A stretch of 64,000 nucleotides of DNA from Rhodococcus globerulus NBRC 14531 (GTDB lineage Bacteria; Actinomycetota; Actinomycetes; Mycobacteriales; Mycobacteriaceae), in NCBI RefSeq assembly GCF_001894805.1, contig NZ_BCWX01000005.1, positions 248,001 to 312,000 on the forward strand. The letters run 5' to 3'. A model generated the notes under the pieces. That model did not search any database, had not been told where the DNA came from, and saw nothing but the letters and a program-made list of their open reading frames with translations. Below are positions 50,755-59,669 of this stretch, piece by piece. Both the position numbers and the translations under genes were made by a program. Position 1 is the first letter of the stretch. The number at the start of each line of letters is the position of its first letter.

Positions 50755-51660
50755 ATGGTCCTCGCGAACGGCTCGTCGCCACAGGTGCTTGCAAGCATGA
50801 AAACCTTCACCTCCGACTTCGGGCTGGCCTCGTTCCAGCCGACGCCGGAGCGCTCGCTGATGCGCGCCGATCTCACCGACAAACTGCGGTCACACGGGGG
50901 CCAGGCTTCCCTGGGAGTCCTGGTCACCGTGGCGGATTATGTGACCTCCGACCCGGCATTGGTGGCCTGTCGGCCCGATTGGACTGCAACCCAAGATCTC
51001 TCACTTCATTCGGCCGGTCCGCTCACCGAGGGACCGATCGTCGTCGACAGTAACCTCGTGCGCATCGGCAAGAAGACGATCATCGTCTCCGCCGATGTCT
51101 ACGACGGCCACGGCCTTACCGACCTCCGTGAGCTGGCCGACGCAATCGACTCGGGCAGCGGTCCCACCCTCGCAGCTCGCGGACTCGTCACCTTTGCCCG
51201 CATTCCTCGTTCGGCCGCTGGGGACGCGGATTCGTACACCCCGGACCAGTGGATCGGCACACTCAGGGAGCATCCGACCGAAGAGGTCGAGGGAACGATT
51301 TACTCCCGATTGGGAATGCGGGTCATCGATGCTTCGGCCGGCGTGCTCGAACTCGATCTCACTCCGTTTGTGGTCAATCAGATCGGCACGATCATGGGCG
51401 GCGCGCAGGCGCTGCTCGTGGAGTCGGCCGCCCAGGCCATGCGGCCGGAGCTGGTTGCAACAGATATACAGATGCACTACCTGTCGCAAGTCCGAACCGG
51501 ACCAGCGCGGTCCTACGGCACGGTGATCCGCGACGCCGCGGATCACGCAGTGCTGAGCATCCAGTTAGTCGACGCCAGTGCGGACGATCGACTGCTCGCA
51601 TTGGCAACGGTGACTCTCCACAAGCCCAGCCGTCTTACGCAGCCCAACCGTCCAGAATGA
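50755..51660 (+). CDS. PaaI-type thioesterase (double hotdog) protein
   Basis: Protein of 301 residues containing two hotdog-fold halves. The C-terminal half (about 185-290) has the GTIMGGAQALLVESAAQAM helix and TDIQMHYLSQVRTGPARSYG strands of acyl-CoA thioesterases; the N-terminal half shows a weaker copy (HGGQASLGVLVTVADYVTSD). Expected to hydrolyse acyl-CoA thioesters. Leaderless start at 50755 under a palindrome. Ends overlapping the convergent HNH gene by 26 bp. Confidence 0.8.
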   Translation: MVLANGSSPQVLASMKTFTSDFGLASFQPTPERSLMRADLTDKLRSHGGQASLGVLVTVADYVTSDPALVACRPDWTATQDLSLHSAGPLTEGPIVVDSNLVRIGKKTIIVSADVYDGHGLTDLRELADAIDSGSGPTLAARGLVTFARIPRSAAGDADSYTPDQWIGTLREHPTEEVEGTIYSRLGMRVIDASAGVLELDLTPFVVNQIGTIMGGAQALLVESAAQAMRPELVATDIQMHYLSQVRTGPARSYGTVIRDAADHAVLSIQLVDASADDRLLALATVTLHKPSRLTQPNRPE

Positions 51661-52945
51661 CGCTGACTGCGTGATTCAGGCGGAGAGCGTCGCCGCCCCA
51701 GTCGGGCACTATCGCATCGTCAGCGATCTCACCGCTGAGCAACCGATCCGCGAAACCCACTGACGGCGGCGCCGGTTCCATCACCGAACCGCCACGAAGC
51801 CGGAACTCGAATTGTTGCTCTCCAATCGCAGTAATCATGAACTCATCGCGGTGCAACGCTCGATGGCACGTGCCGCACAACATGATCAGGTTGTCGAGAT
51901 CCGTCTTCCCACCAGCACGCCAGAATCGAACGTGATGAGCGTGTAGGAAGCGCGTGCGTCCGCATCCTGGTGTGCGGCAACACCCGTCGCGGTACATGAG
52001 CGCAGTCATCTGCTTTGCACTGGTAATGCGGGTACGCCGACCCAGGCTGAGCATGCACTTCTGCTTGGTCGTTGCGGCCCGCACTCTGGCGTCACACAGC
52101 ACTTCGTCGGCATCAGCGTCCTCGAGCGCGGGCCCACCGGACACGCGTACAACCTTCTCCTCACGTAAAAACACCACTTCGGCTGAGCGGCTACGCATAC
52201 CCGCATCCGTTGCTACCGCGACGATGTCAGCCATTGCGACCAGCGCCGGACCGATGTTGCGCAGTGGGCGCCGCACCGTATTGGCAGCCTGTGGTTCTTG
52301 TGGTTCTTCAGGTTCCCCAGTTTCTTCAGTGGTGCGCGTGCGATCCCGCTCCGCATTTGCCAACGCCGCCAATACCTTTGCACCGTCTTGCGCTGCGAGG
52401 CGTCCCCGGAAAACGAAGTCGCCAGTATCCGGATCCCAGTGCCATCGGGTTTCGAACCGGTCCAGCTTCGGCTTGCCCTGATCATCGCTCGTTGCCTTAC
52501 GTAAGCCGGCAACAAGACGGTCGATCTGGCCGGACGGAGCACTCGTGCCGAGGCGCACCATCTGTTTGTCGTTGAGCGGCGTGGCGACACGAGTCAAAGA
52601 TCGGACTTTGGAATAGGACAAGCGACCTTCTTCAAACGCAGCACGCATGTTCGGCAGCGTGGTGAGAGCTTTTGCAACCCGGACATATTCGCGCCCGGTA
52701 TGCTGGCTGAGCCCACACTTCCAGGACAGCCAATGGGCGCACGAATGCAGGCCAGGCCCCGTCCAGCCGCGAGTCTCGTCGAACCGCGCCACCAAAGCAA
52801 GGAATCTGGCGGTAGCTGCGGCAATATGTCCGGCAAGTGCGCAGATTTCGGTACCGAGCCGGTCGGCTGTATCCCGATCTGTTGTCGCAGCACCATCCCT
52901 GGTCACGCCTCTATCCCTGGTCACGCCGCTGTCTGTTTTCGTCAT
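51635..52945 (-). CDS. DUF222/HNH endonuclease-domain protein (13E12-repeat type)
   Basis: Protein of 436 residues. The N-terminal DUF222 domain (about 30-330) has the WLSWKCGLSQHTGREYVRVA and EGRLSYSKVRSLTRVA patterns. The C-terminal HNH nuclease domain has CxxxxC (CRTPGC), HAHHVRFWRAGG and LIMLCGTCHRALH. These proteins are multi-copy in mycolic-acid actinomycetes; the function is unsettled, and some are near mobile elements. No flanking repeats were seen. GGGGGA precedes the start at 52945. A short GVTRDRGVTRDG duplication is at the N-terminus. Confidence 0.87.
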   Translation of the reverse strand: MTKTDSGVTRDRGVTRDGAATTDRDTADRLGTEICALAGHIAAATARFLALVARFDETRGWTGPGLHSCAHWLSWKCGLSQHTGREYVRVAKALTTLPNMRAAFEEGRLSYSKVRSLTRVATPLNDKQMVRLGTSAPSGQIDRLVAGLRKATSDDQGKPKLDRFETRWHWDPDTGDFVFRGRLAAQDGAKVLAALANAERDRTRTTEETGEPEEPQEPQAANTVRRPLRNIGPALVAMADIVAVATDAGMRSRSAEVVFLREEKVVRVSGGPALEDADADEVLCDARVRAATTKQKCMLSLGRRTRITSAKQMTALMYRDGCCRTPGCGRTRFLHAHHVRFWRAGGKTDLDNLIMLCGTCHRALHRDEFMITAIGEQQFEFRLRGGSVMEPAPPSVGFADRLLSGEIADDAIVPDWGGDALRLNHAVSVILDGWAA

Positions 52946-53105
52946 GATGTCCCCCACCGTTACGAATGTGCGTCGACAGTAGACGCGGGTACCGACAGGT
53001 TTGCCGAAAACGTCCCCGCGGGGACGTCTCGACCTCGAAACCTCGAGCTTCTCACTCAACAAGACTGCCGAAATTTGGCCGCACTCAACCTGTTAGAACG
53101 GAAGG

Positions 53106-54860
53106 GTGCCCCACGAATCCCCGAATCTCACCCTGCCCGACAACACCTTCCGCGACAACGAATGGTGGCGCAGCGCCGCGATCTACCAGGTGTACATCCG
53201 CAGCTTTGCCGACGGCAATGGTGACGGCGTCGGCGATATCGCCGGAATCCGAAATCGCTTGAGCTATCTGGCAGAGTTGGGCGTCGATGCCATTTGGGTC
53301 AACCCGTGGTACCCGTCGCCGATGGAGGATGCGGGCTACGACATCTCCGACTACCGCAGCATCGAACCGTCATTCGGCACGATGGAACAGGCCGAGGCCA
53401 TGATCGCCGAAGCCCATGATCTCGGGATGCGCGTCATCCTCGACCTGGTGCCCAACCACGTCTCCGAGGCACATCCGTGGTTCCAGGAAGCTCTGCTCGC
53501 GCAGCCCGGTTCGGCCGAGCGCGGACGGTTCCACTTCCGCCCGGGCAAAGGTGCGGCAGGCGACGAGGCACCTAATGACTGGGTCAGCTCCTTCGGCGGT
53601 CCCGCGTGGACGCGCGTCAAGGATTCGGACGGCAATCCAGGTGAGTGGTACCTGCACCTCTTCACACCCGGACAGCCGGATGTGAACTGGCGCAACGCGG
53701 ATATCCGCGGCGACTTCGAGACGACGTTGCGGTTCTGGTTCGACCGTGGTGTCGACGGATTCCGCATCGATGTCGCCCAGTCACTGTGCAAGGACGCGGA
53801 TCTGCCCGACCTGAACGGGCTCACATACCCCACGCCGGTCCCGGCCGACGGTTCCGAACCGGTGGAGCATCCGCACTTCGACCGCGACGAAGTCCACGAC
53901 ATCTACCGTTCCTGGCGAGCGGTGGCCGACAGTTACGATCCGCCGCGCGTATTTGTCGCCGAAGCCTGGGTGGGCAACCCCGCACGCCTCACCCGTTACC
54001 TGCGCCCGGACGAACTCCACAGCGCCTTCAACTTCAACTTCCTGCTCGCGCCGTGGAACGGAGCGACGCTGCGCAGCGTCATCGACACAACGATCACGTC
54101 GCATGCTGCGGTGAATGCATCTCCCACCTGGGTACTGTCCAACCATGACGGCGTCCGTCATCTTTCCAAATATGCGAGGCCGCAGACAGATTCGCGCACC
54201 TGGTTCCTCAGCCAGATCCGCGACATCCCCGGCGACTTCGAACTCGGCGAGCGCCGGGCGCGCGCCGCGGCGATGCTGATGCTTGCACTCCCAGGCGGGG
54301 TTTACATCTATCAGGGCGAAGAACTCGGCCTGGCCGAGGTGGAGGACATCCCGGACGATCAGTTGCAGGATCCGATCTGGGAACGGACCGGGCACCGCGA
54401 GCGTGGCCGCGACGGCTGCCGTGTTCCGCTGCCGTGGTCGGGCGACACCGCCCCGTACGGCTTCAGCCCCCCTAACGCCAACCAGGCGCCCTGGCTGCCA
54501 CAGCCGCAGGGTTGGGGTGAGCGCACCGTCGAGTTCCAGACGGGCAATGCCGACTCCACTCTCGAGCTCTACCGCAGCGCGCTGTCCCTACGCCGCAGCC
54601 TGTCGGCGCTGGCCACCGAGCCGCTGACTACCGCGACGCTGACCTGGATGAGCGACGACAACGATCGGGTGCTGGACTTCCGGCGCGGCAGTGCGCTGCG
54701 CTGCGTCGTCAACACGTCTTCCGAGCCAATTGCGCTTCCCGACGGTGACGTTCTGCTTGCCAGTGGTCCACTACCCGGCAACGGCACGATCCCCGCCGAC
54801 ACGGCCGTCTGGCAAGGTGTCCCGTGTGCAACTACTCCTGATCCGACACGCGCTCCCTGA
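53106..54860 (+). CDS. GH13 alpha-glucosidase / oligo-1,6-glucosidase family
   Basis: Cytoplasmic glycoside hydrolase of 584 residues, no signal peptide. Conserved GH13 regions: DLVPNHVS, GFRIDVAQ (nucleophile D222), AEAW (acid/base E286), LSNHDGVRH (stabilising D348) and a C-terminal beta domain. It cleaves alpha-1,4 or alpha-1,6 glucosidic bonds in maltose, isomaltose, trehalose-like or related substrates. GTG start at 53106 lies directly after GAAGG, with a TAGAAC box; initiation mode is unclear. A histidine phosphatase gene overlaps its end by 35 bp. Confidence 0.88.
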   Translation: MPHESPNLTLPDNTFRDNEWWRSAAIYQVYIRSFADGNGDGVGDIAGIRNRLSYLAELGVDAIWVNPWYPSPMEDAGYDISDYRSIEPSFGTMEQAEAMIAEAHDLGMRVILDLVPNHVSEAHPWFQEALLAQPGSAERGRFHFRPGKGAAGDEAPNDWVSSFGGPAWTRVKDSDGNPGEWYLHLFTPGQPDVNWRNADIRGDFETTLRFWFDRGVDGFRIDVAQSLCKDADLPDLNGLTYPTPVPADGSEPVEHPHFDRDEVHDIYRSWRAVADSYDPPRVFVAEAWVGNPARLTRYLRPDELHSAFNFNFLLAPWNGATLRSVIDTTITSHAAVNASPTWVLSNHDGVRHLSKYARPQTDSRTWFLSQIRDIPGDFELGERRARAAAMLMLALPGGVYIYQGEELGLAEVEDIPDDQLQDPIWERTGHRERGRDGCRVPLPWSGDTAPYGFSPPNANQAPWLPQPQGWGERTVEFQTGNADSTLELYRSALSLRRSLSALATEPLTTATLTWMSDDNDRVLDFRRGSALRCVVNTSSEPIALPDGDVLLASGPLPGNGTIPADTAVWQGVPCATTPDPTRAP

Positions 54861-55425
54861 ACTGGCAGAGGTCACCGAGGGTCGTGCTGATCCCGCGCTG
54901 ACAGACGAGGGCCACGCCCAGGCACACCGACTGCCTGCGGCGTTGGCCCCGTACCGGATCACGGGGCTGTTCAGCAGCCCACAAAAGCGCGCTCTGGAAA
55001 CCGCGGCTCCCGTATCGAAAGTTCTCGGACTCCCGGTCACCGAGCTTGCGGGTCTGGCCGAGTACGACGCCGAGCAATCCCACTACATTCCGATGCACCA
55101 GGTCTTGGAGCGAGCACCACAGACCTACGAGCGCATCAAAGCCGGTTGGCTACCCGAATCGATCGACGCCGACGCATTCCGCACTCGTGTCCTCGGAGCG
55201 ATCGACGACATCGTGGCGTCAACGGACAACGACGCCACCGTGGCGGTGTTCTGCCACGGCGGCGTCGTCAATATCGTTCTGCAGGAGTTACTCGGCCTGG
55301 AGCGTCCGCTGACGTTCCCGATCGAGTACGTTTCCGTCACTCGTATTCTCGTGTCCCGCAACGGTAATCGACGGGTTGCGTCGGTCAACGAAACAGGTCA
55401 CGTCCGAAACATGTTGCGCGTCTAG
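54826..55425 (+). CDS. Histidine phosphatase family protein (phosphoglycerate mutase-like)
   Basis: Protein of 199 residues. The motif at the N-terminus is LLLIRHALPE (RHA rather than RHG), with further phosphate-pocket residues in SSPQKRALETA, a catalytic acid region YDAEQSH and the second His in VFCHGGVVN. It would use a phosphohistidine intermediate; the substrate is unknown. The GTG at 54826 has AAGG eight bases upstream, and lies inside the 3' end of the glucosidase gene, so translation is coupled. Confidence 0.85.
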   Translation: MQLLLIRHALPELAEVTEGRADPALTDEGHAQAHRLPAALAPYRITGLFSSPQKRALETAAPVSKVLGLPVTELAGLAEYDAEQSHYIPMHQVLERAPQTYERIKAGWLPESIDADAFRTRVLGAIDDIVASTDNDATVAVFCHGGVVNIVLQELLGLERPLTFPIEYVSVTRILVSRNGNRRVASVNETGHVRNMLRV

Positions 55426-55431
55426 CTCAAC

Positions 55432-56421
55432 TCACACGTTGTGGCACGCCACCTGGTGTCCGCCGTCGACGAGTCGTAGCTCCGGAACTTCCTCGGCGCA
55501 GCGATCCGTGGCGAGAGGGCACCGGGTGCGGAACCGGCAGCCGCTCGGCGGGTTCAGCGGCGACGGAAGTTCGACGACCTTCTGGTCGACGTTCTGCGCC
55601 GCGGTCACCGTTGCGTCGGGATCGGGGATCGAAGACAGCAGCAACTGCGTGTACGGATGCAGCGCACGGTTCTGCATGTCTTCTGCGGGAACGATTTCGC
55701 ATACGCGGCCCAAGTACATGATCATCACGCGGTCGCTGATGTTCTTCACAACGGCCATGTTGTGCGCGATGAAGAGCAGTGACAGCCCGTGCCGCCGCTT
55801 GGCATCCTCGAGCAGGTTGAGGATCTGTGCCTGCACCGAGACGTCGAGACTGGAGACGGGTTCGTCGCAGATCAGCACCTTGGGATCGAGCATCAAAGCT
55901 CGTGCGATGCAGACACGTTGGCACTGACCGCCCGACAACTCGCGAGGGGTGCGATCCCAGACCACGTCGGGGTCGAGGCCGACCTCGGCGAGGACGGCGC
56001 GGGCGCGGGCCTCGATTGCGGCCTTGTCCTCACCACCCCAGATCGACGGTCCTTCGGTCACGAGCGCCTTGACCTTGCGGCGCGGGTTGAGCGAGGAAAT
56101 CGGATCCTGGAAGATCATCTGCAGCTGAGTACGGCTGCGACGCAACTCTTCCGAGCCCAGCTCCGTCATCTCCACGTCACCGAGCCGGATGGACCCCGAT
56201 GTCGGCGAGGGCAACTGCATGATGGCTCGCCCGGCGGTCGATTTACCGCAACCGGATTCGCCCACCACGCCGAGGGTTTCACCCGCAGCGACGGTGAAGC
56301 TGATTCCCGAGACGGCGTGAACTGTCTGTCCCTTGCCGACATTGAACTCGACAACCAGATCTTCGACCGTCAATGCGTCGTCGAGCTTTACCGGCTTCTT
56401 GGTATCGGTTGCTGCAGTCAT
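55432..56421 (-). CDS. oppF: Oligopeptide ABC transporter ATPase, OppF/DppF type
   Basis: ATPase of 329 residues. Walker A GESGCGKST, Q-loop FQDPISSLNPRRK, signature LSGGQCQR, Walker B VLICDEPVSSLD and a C-terminal Cys-containing oligopeptide-transporter domain (C-x-F-R-x-R-C-P). Its TGATG junction with the OppD gene gives a 1-base overlap. Last gene of a five-gene peptide-import operon; convergent with the histidine phosphatase gene, 6 bp apart. Confidence 0.9.
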   Translation of the reverse strand: MTAATDTKKPVKLDDALTVEDLVVEFNVGKGQTVHAVSGISFTVAAGETLGVVGESGCGKSTAGRAIMQLPSPTSGSIRLGDVEMTELGSEELRRSRTQLQMIFQDPISSLNPRRKVKALVTEGPSIWGGEDKAAIEARARAVLAEVGLDPDVVWDRTPRELSGGQCQRVCIARALMLDPKVLICDEPVSSLDVSVQAQILNLLEDAKRRHGLSLLFIAHNMAVVKNISDRVMIMYLGRVCEIVPAEDMQNRALHPYTQLLLSSIPDPDATVTAAQNVDQKVVELPSPLNPPSGCRFRTRCPLATDRCAEEVPELRLVDGGHQVACHNV

Positions 56422-57518
56422 CAGACCATCTCCTTCACTGCGAGCGAGAGGCCCGCTGCGGTCTTGCCGGCCTTCTCGTTGGCTACCAATGCCGCTGTGC
56501 CCTCAGGGGTGTCGACGGGGAAATGGCACGCAAACGAGTGGCCGTCGGACGTGTTGTCGCCCGGTCCGCCGAGCGCGAGTGCCGGGTCGCCGGTCAGGCA
56601 GTCGTCCTGCGCGTACTTGCAGCGTGCTGCAAAGCGGCAACCGGTCATCGGCTTTGTCATGTCCGGCAGTCCACCCGGAATGGTTTGCAGCACGGTGTGC
56701 GTCGGCGATTCGAGTCGCGGAATCGCGGCCATCAGCGCTTCGGTGTACGGATGCCGTGGACGCGAGAAAAGCTCTTCCGTCGCCGATGTTTCCACGACGG
56801 AACCGGCGTACATGACGGCGACGCGATCGGAACGTCCCGACACCACGCCCAGGTCGTGACTGATGAGAATCACGGCCATGTTGAGCTTGTCGTTGAGCGA
56901 GGCGAGCAGATCCAGGATCTGCTTCTGCACCGTCACGTCGAGAGCCGTGGTCGGCTCGTCGGCGATCAGCAGCTTCGGCTCGCAGGCCAAAGCCATTGCG
57001 ATGACAACTCGCTGGCGCATACCACCGGACAGCTCGTGGGGGTACTGGTCGAGGCGACGCTTGGGCTCCGGAATTCCCACCATCGACAGGAGTTCAGCGG
57101 CGCGGTCACGGGCCGCGTCCTTCTTGAGTCCGAGATGGAACTTCAAGGATTCGGTGATGTGCGTGCCGATTCGCTTGAACGGGTTAAGCGACGTCATCGG
57201 ATCCTGGAAGACCATGGCGATCTCCGGGCCCCAGAAGTGCTTCATCTCCGACTTTTTCATCGTCGACATGTCGCGGCCCGCAAACGTGACCGTTCCGGTG
57301 ATGTCGAGTGCCGGACCCTTCTCCAGCAGACCCATGATGGTGCGGCCGAGAACCGACTTGCCGGAACCCGACTCACCGACGATGCCAAGAGTCTCACCCT
57401 CGGATACGTGGATGGACACACCGTCGACGGCCCGCAGTTTGCCTCGGGGTGTCGCAAATACGGTTCGGATGTTGTCCGCTTGCAGCAGCGGTACGCCATT
57501 TGTCACTGAAGTGGTCAC
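56421..57518 (-). CDS. oppD: Oligopeptide ABC transporter ATPase, OppD/DppD type
   Basis: ATPase of 365 residues. Walker A GESGSGKSV, FQDPMTSLNPF, signature LSGGMRQR, Walker B LLIADEPTTALD, switch SHDLGVVS and the C-terminal CRFAARCKYAQDDC domain that binds an iron-sulfur cluster in some homologues. GTG start overlaps the upstream permease stop by 4 bases. Forms a heterodimer with OppF. Confidence 0.9.
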   Translation of the reverse strand: MTTSVTNGVPLLQADNIRTVFATPRGKLRAVDGVSIHVSEGETLGIVGESGSGKSVLGRTIMGLLEKGPALDITGTVTFAGRDMSTMKKSEMKHFWGPEIAMVFQDPMTSLNPFKRIGTHITESLKFHLGLKKDAARDRAAELLSMVGIPEPKRRLDQYPHELSGGMRQRVVIAMALACEPKLLIADEPTTALDVTVQKQILDLLASLNDKLNMAVILISHDLGVVSGRSDRVAVMYAGSVVETSATEELFSRPRHPYTEALMAAIPRLESPTHTVLQTIPGGLPDMTKPMTGCRFAARCKYAQDDCLTGDPALALGGPGDNTSDGHSFACHFPVDTPEGTAALVANEKAGKTAAGLSLAVKEMV

Positions 57519-58609
57519 AGCTTGCTCCGATACTTCTCACCGATGAGGTTGAACGAGAACACCGTCAGGAAGAGGAAGACGCCGGGCACCAAAACGATGA
57601 ACGGGTGCTTCTCCACGATGCCGCCCTGGCCTTCTGCAATCATGTTGCCCCACGTCGGATCCGGCTGAGCGATACCGAGCCCGAGGAAGCTGAGCGATGC
57701 TTCGGCGACGATCAGGCCGGACACGGCGACGAGGCCGAGTGCTGCAACGGGAACCAGAACGTTGGGTACCAGTTCTCGCCAGATGACTCTCCATTTGGTG
57801 GCACCCATTGCCCGGGCAGCGAGCACGAACTCACGTTGGGCGACCACTATCGTATTCGCTCTTGCTATTCGAACCATGCTGGGAATGCAGAGAATCGACA
57901 GTGCGAGCGTGATGTTGCGCAGGTTCGACGTGAGGACAGCAGCCAGCGCGATCAGCAGAACCAGGGACGGAATTGCGAGCAGCGAGTTGGTGAGGATCCC
58001 GACTACCGCGTCGATCTTGCCGCGGAAGTACCCGGCCATGACGCCGATCGTGCCGCCGATGACGATGCCGATGAGCACCGCGCAGATTGCGACGGTGAGC
58101 GAGGCACGCGCTCCGTACAGCGCGCGGGCCAGGAGATCGAGACCGAAGTTGTTGGTACCGAGCGGATGCTCCGAGAGCAGGCTCGGAGGTGCAAAGCCGG
58201 GCTCGGCCAAAGTCTTGACCGTGTCCTTGTATTCACCGAGCGGCAGGAGCGGCGCGACGATGGCCGCAACAACCAGCGCTACGAGCCAGATGCAGGCCAG
58301 CCAGTACGACAGGTCGAATTGGCTTCCCCACCTGGCGATACCGATCTTCCCCAGTCCCTTGAACAGGAACACGAGCGAGGCCAGGCCGATGACGATACGA
58401 ACGATCATCATGATGCCGGACCCGAAGAGGGCGGTGCCGAGCAGAGCGATACCGACGACGGTCAGGATCGTGCCGATCAGGACCAGATTCTTCGGCTTCT
58501 CCAGCGTTTCTATCGGACCGGGCGCAAGCAGGACGGTCTGCTGCCGATATGTCATCACCTCGGACGGGGCCGGCGCGGGGGCCGCTCCGTCGGGCGTCAC
58601 TTCAGACAT
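57515..58609 (-). CDS. oppC: Oligopeptide ABC permease, OppC/DppC type
   Basis: Membrane protein of 364 residues. It is longer than typical OppC because two extra hydrophobic segments (about 40-90) precede the usual first helix. The permease core has LGTNNFGLDLLARALYGAR, ARAMGATKWRVIWRELVPN (EAA loop) and SFLGLGIAQPDPTWGNM. ATG at 58609 is used; a GTG two codons upstream (58615) has better spacing from GAGGAG and is an equal candidate. Overlaps the OppB gene end. Confidence 0.87.
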   Translation of the reverse strand: MSEVTPDGAAPAPAPSEVMTYRQQTVLLAPGPIETLEKPKNLVLIGTILTVVGIALLGTALFGSGIMMIVRIVIGLASLVFLFKGLGKIGIARWGSQFDLSYWLACIWLVALVVAAIVAPLLPLGEYKDTVKTLAEPGFAPPSLLSEHPLGTNNFGLDLLARALYGARASLTVAICAVLIGIVIGGTIGVMAGYFRGKIDAVVGILTNSLLAIPSLVLLIALAAVLTSNLRNITLALSILCIPSMVRIARANTIVVAQREFVLAARAMGATKWRVIWRELVPNVLVPVAALGLVAVSGLIVAEASLSFLGLGIAQPDPTWGNMIAEGQGGIVEKHPFIVLVPGVFLFLTVFSFNLIGEKYRSKL

Positions 58610-59558
58610 GGACACGACGACTCCTCGGGTCAAGATAGGTGTACAGAACGTCGATCGCACTGTTGACGACCACGTAGATGACGGCAATCACGACCACCGC
58701 ACCCAACAGCATCGGCGAATCGCCTTGTTGTGCAGCCCGAACGATGAGTGTGCCCATGCCGGGCAGCGAGAACAGTGTCTCGACGATGACGGTGCTGCCG
58801 ATCATGCCGCCGAGTGCCAGACCCATCATGGTGATGAGCGAGAACGACGACGGCCGCAGTGCGTCACTGAACAGGACTCGCAGCGTGGGCATGCCCTTGG
58901 CCTTCGAAGCGAGGATGTAATCCTCACGCAAGGTGGTCACAAGGTCGCTGCGCAGAACGCGGGTGAACATCGCCATCTCGAGAAGACTGATGGTGATTGC
59001 GGGAAGTATTGCGTGCGAAAGGTTTCCGGAGATGCTGTCACCGATTCGCACCCACTGCGAGCGCGGGAACCAACCCAACCAGTTCACCGTCACCATGATG
59101 AGCAGCAAACCGGCCAGGAAGCTCGGAATCGAGAGAACACCGAACGTTGCGGCGCTGATGACGCGGTCGATGACGCCACCCTCGTGATGTGCCGACCACA
59201 GTGCGAGCGGAACGGCGACAACAAGAGCGATGACAAGACCCATCACTGCAAGCTGAACGCTGACCGGGAGAGCCGAGCCGATTGCGGAGAGAACTTCCTG
59301 CTGCGGCGGGACCAGCGAGGTACCGAGATCACCGGTAAGGGCGCTCGTCAGCCAGTCCCAATAACGAACCAGGAGTGGATCGTTGAGTCCGAGCTGCTGG
59401 CGCATTTCCTCGTATTCGGCGGGGGTACGACCCTCACCCAATACCGCGACCGCCGGGTCACCGGGGATCAACGACGCCAGCACGAAGGTTCCGAAACTGA
59501 CGATGAGGAGCACAATGACGAGCTGGCCCAACTTCTTACCGATTGCGCCGATGTTCAT
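58602..59558 (-). CDS. oppB: Oligopeptide ABC permease, OppB/DppB type
   Basis: Membrane protein of 318 residues with six helices. Signature features: GDPAVAVLGEGRTPAEYEEM (extracytoplasmic loop after helix 1), the EAA region ASKAKGMPTLRVLFSDALRP and SLPGMGTLIVRAAQQGD. AAGGAG precedes the start at 59558. Pairs with OppC to form the channel. A strong hairpin separates it from the upstream binding-protein gene. Confidence 0.9.
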   Translation of the reverse strand: MNIGAIGKKLGQLVIVLLIVSFGTFVLASLIPGDPAVAVLGEGRTPAEYEEMRQQLGLNDPLLVRYWDWLTSALTGDLGTSLVPPQQEVLSAIGSALPVSVQLAVMGLVIALVVAVPLALWSAHHEGGVIDRVISAATFGVLSIPSFLAGLLLIMVTVNWLGWFPRSQWVRIGDSISGNLSHAILPAITISLLEMAMFTRVLRSDLVTTLREDYILASKAKGMPTLRVLFSDALRPSSFSLITMMGLALGGMIGSTVIVETLFSLPGMGTLIVRAAQQGDSPMLLGAVVVIAVIYVVVNSAIDVLYTYLDPRSRRVHV

Positions 59559-59628
59559 AGATTTCGTCTCCTTCGGGCAGCCAACTCGCAATTCACAGCA
59601 ATTCCTCGTATCTCATTCGTCTCGGTTA

Positions 59629-59659
59629 ACGTGTCCGGCCCCGCGAGGGCCGGACACGT
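59629..59659. terminator. 13-bp intercistronic hairpin between binding protein and permease genes
   Basis: ACGTGTCCGGCCC (59629-59641) pairs perfectly with 59647-59659 over a five-base loop, 11 bases after the binding-protein stop. No T-run follows on the minus strand, so it is more likely a partial terminator or mRNA stabiliser, giving more binding protein than permease. Confidence 0.7.
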
Positions 59660-59669
59660 GTAGGTCGAG

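Noticed and set aside
51635..52945. HNH protein as part of a mobile element or intron
   Set aside because: DUF222/HNH proteins are common chromosomal genes in this group; no terminal repeats, target duplication or partner genes are visible.
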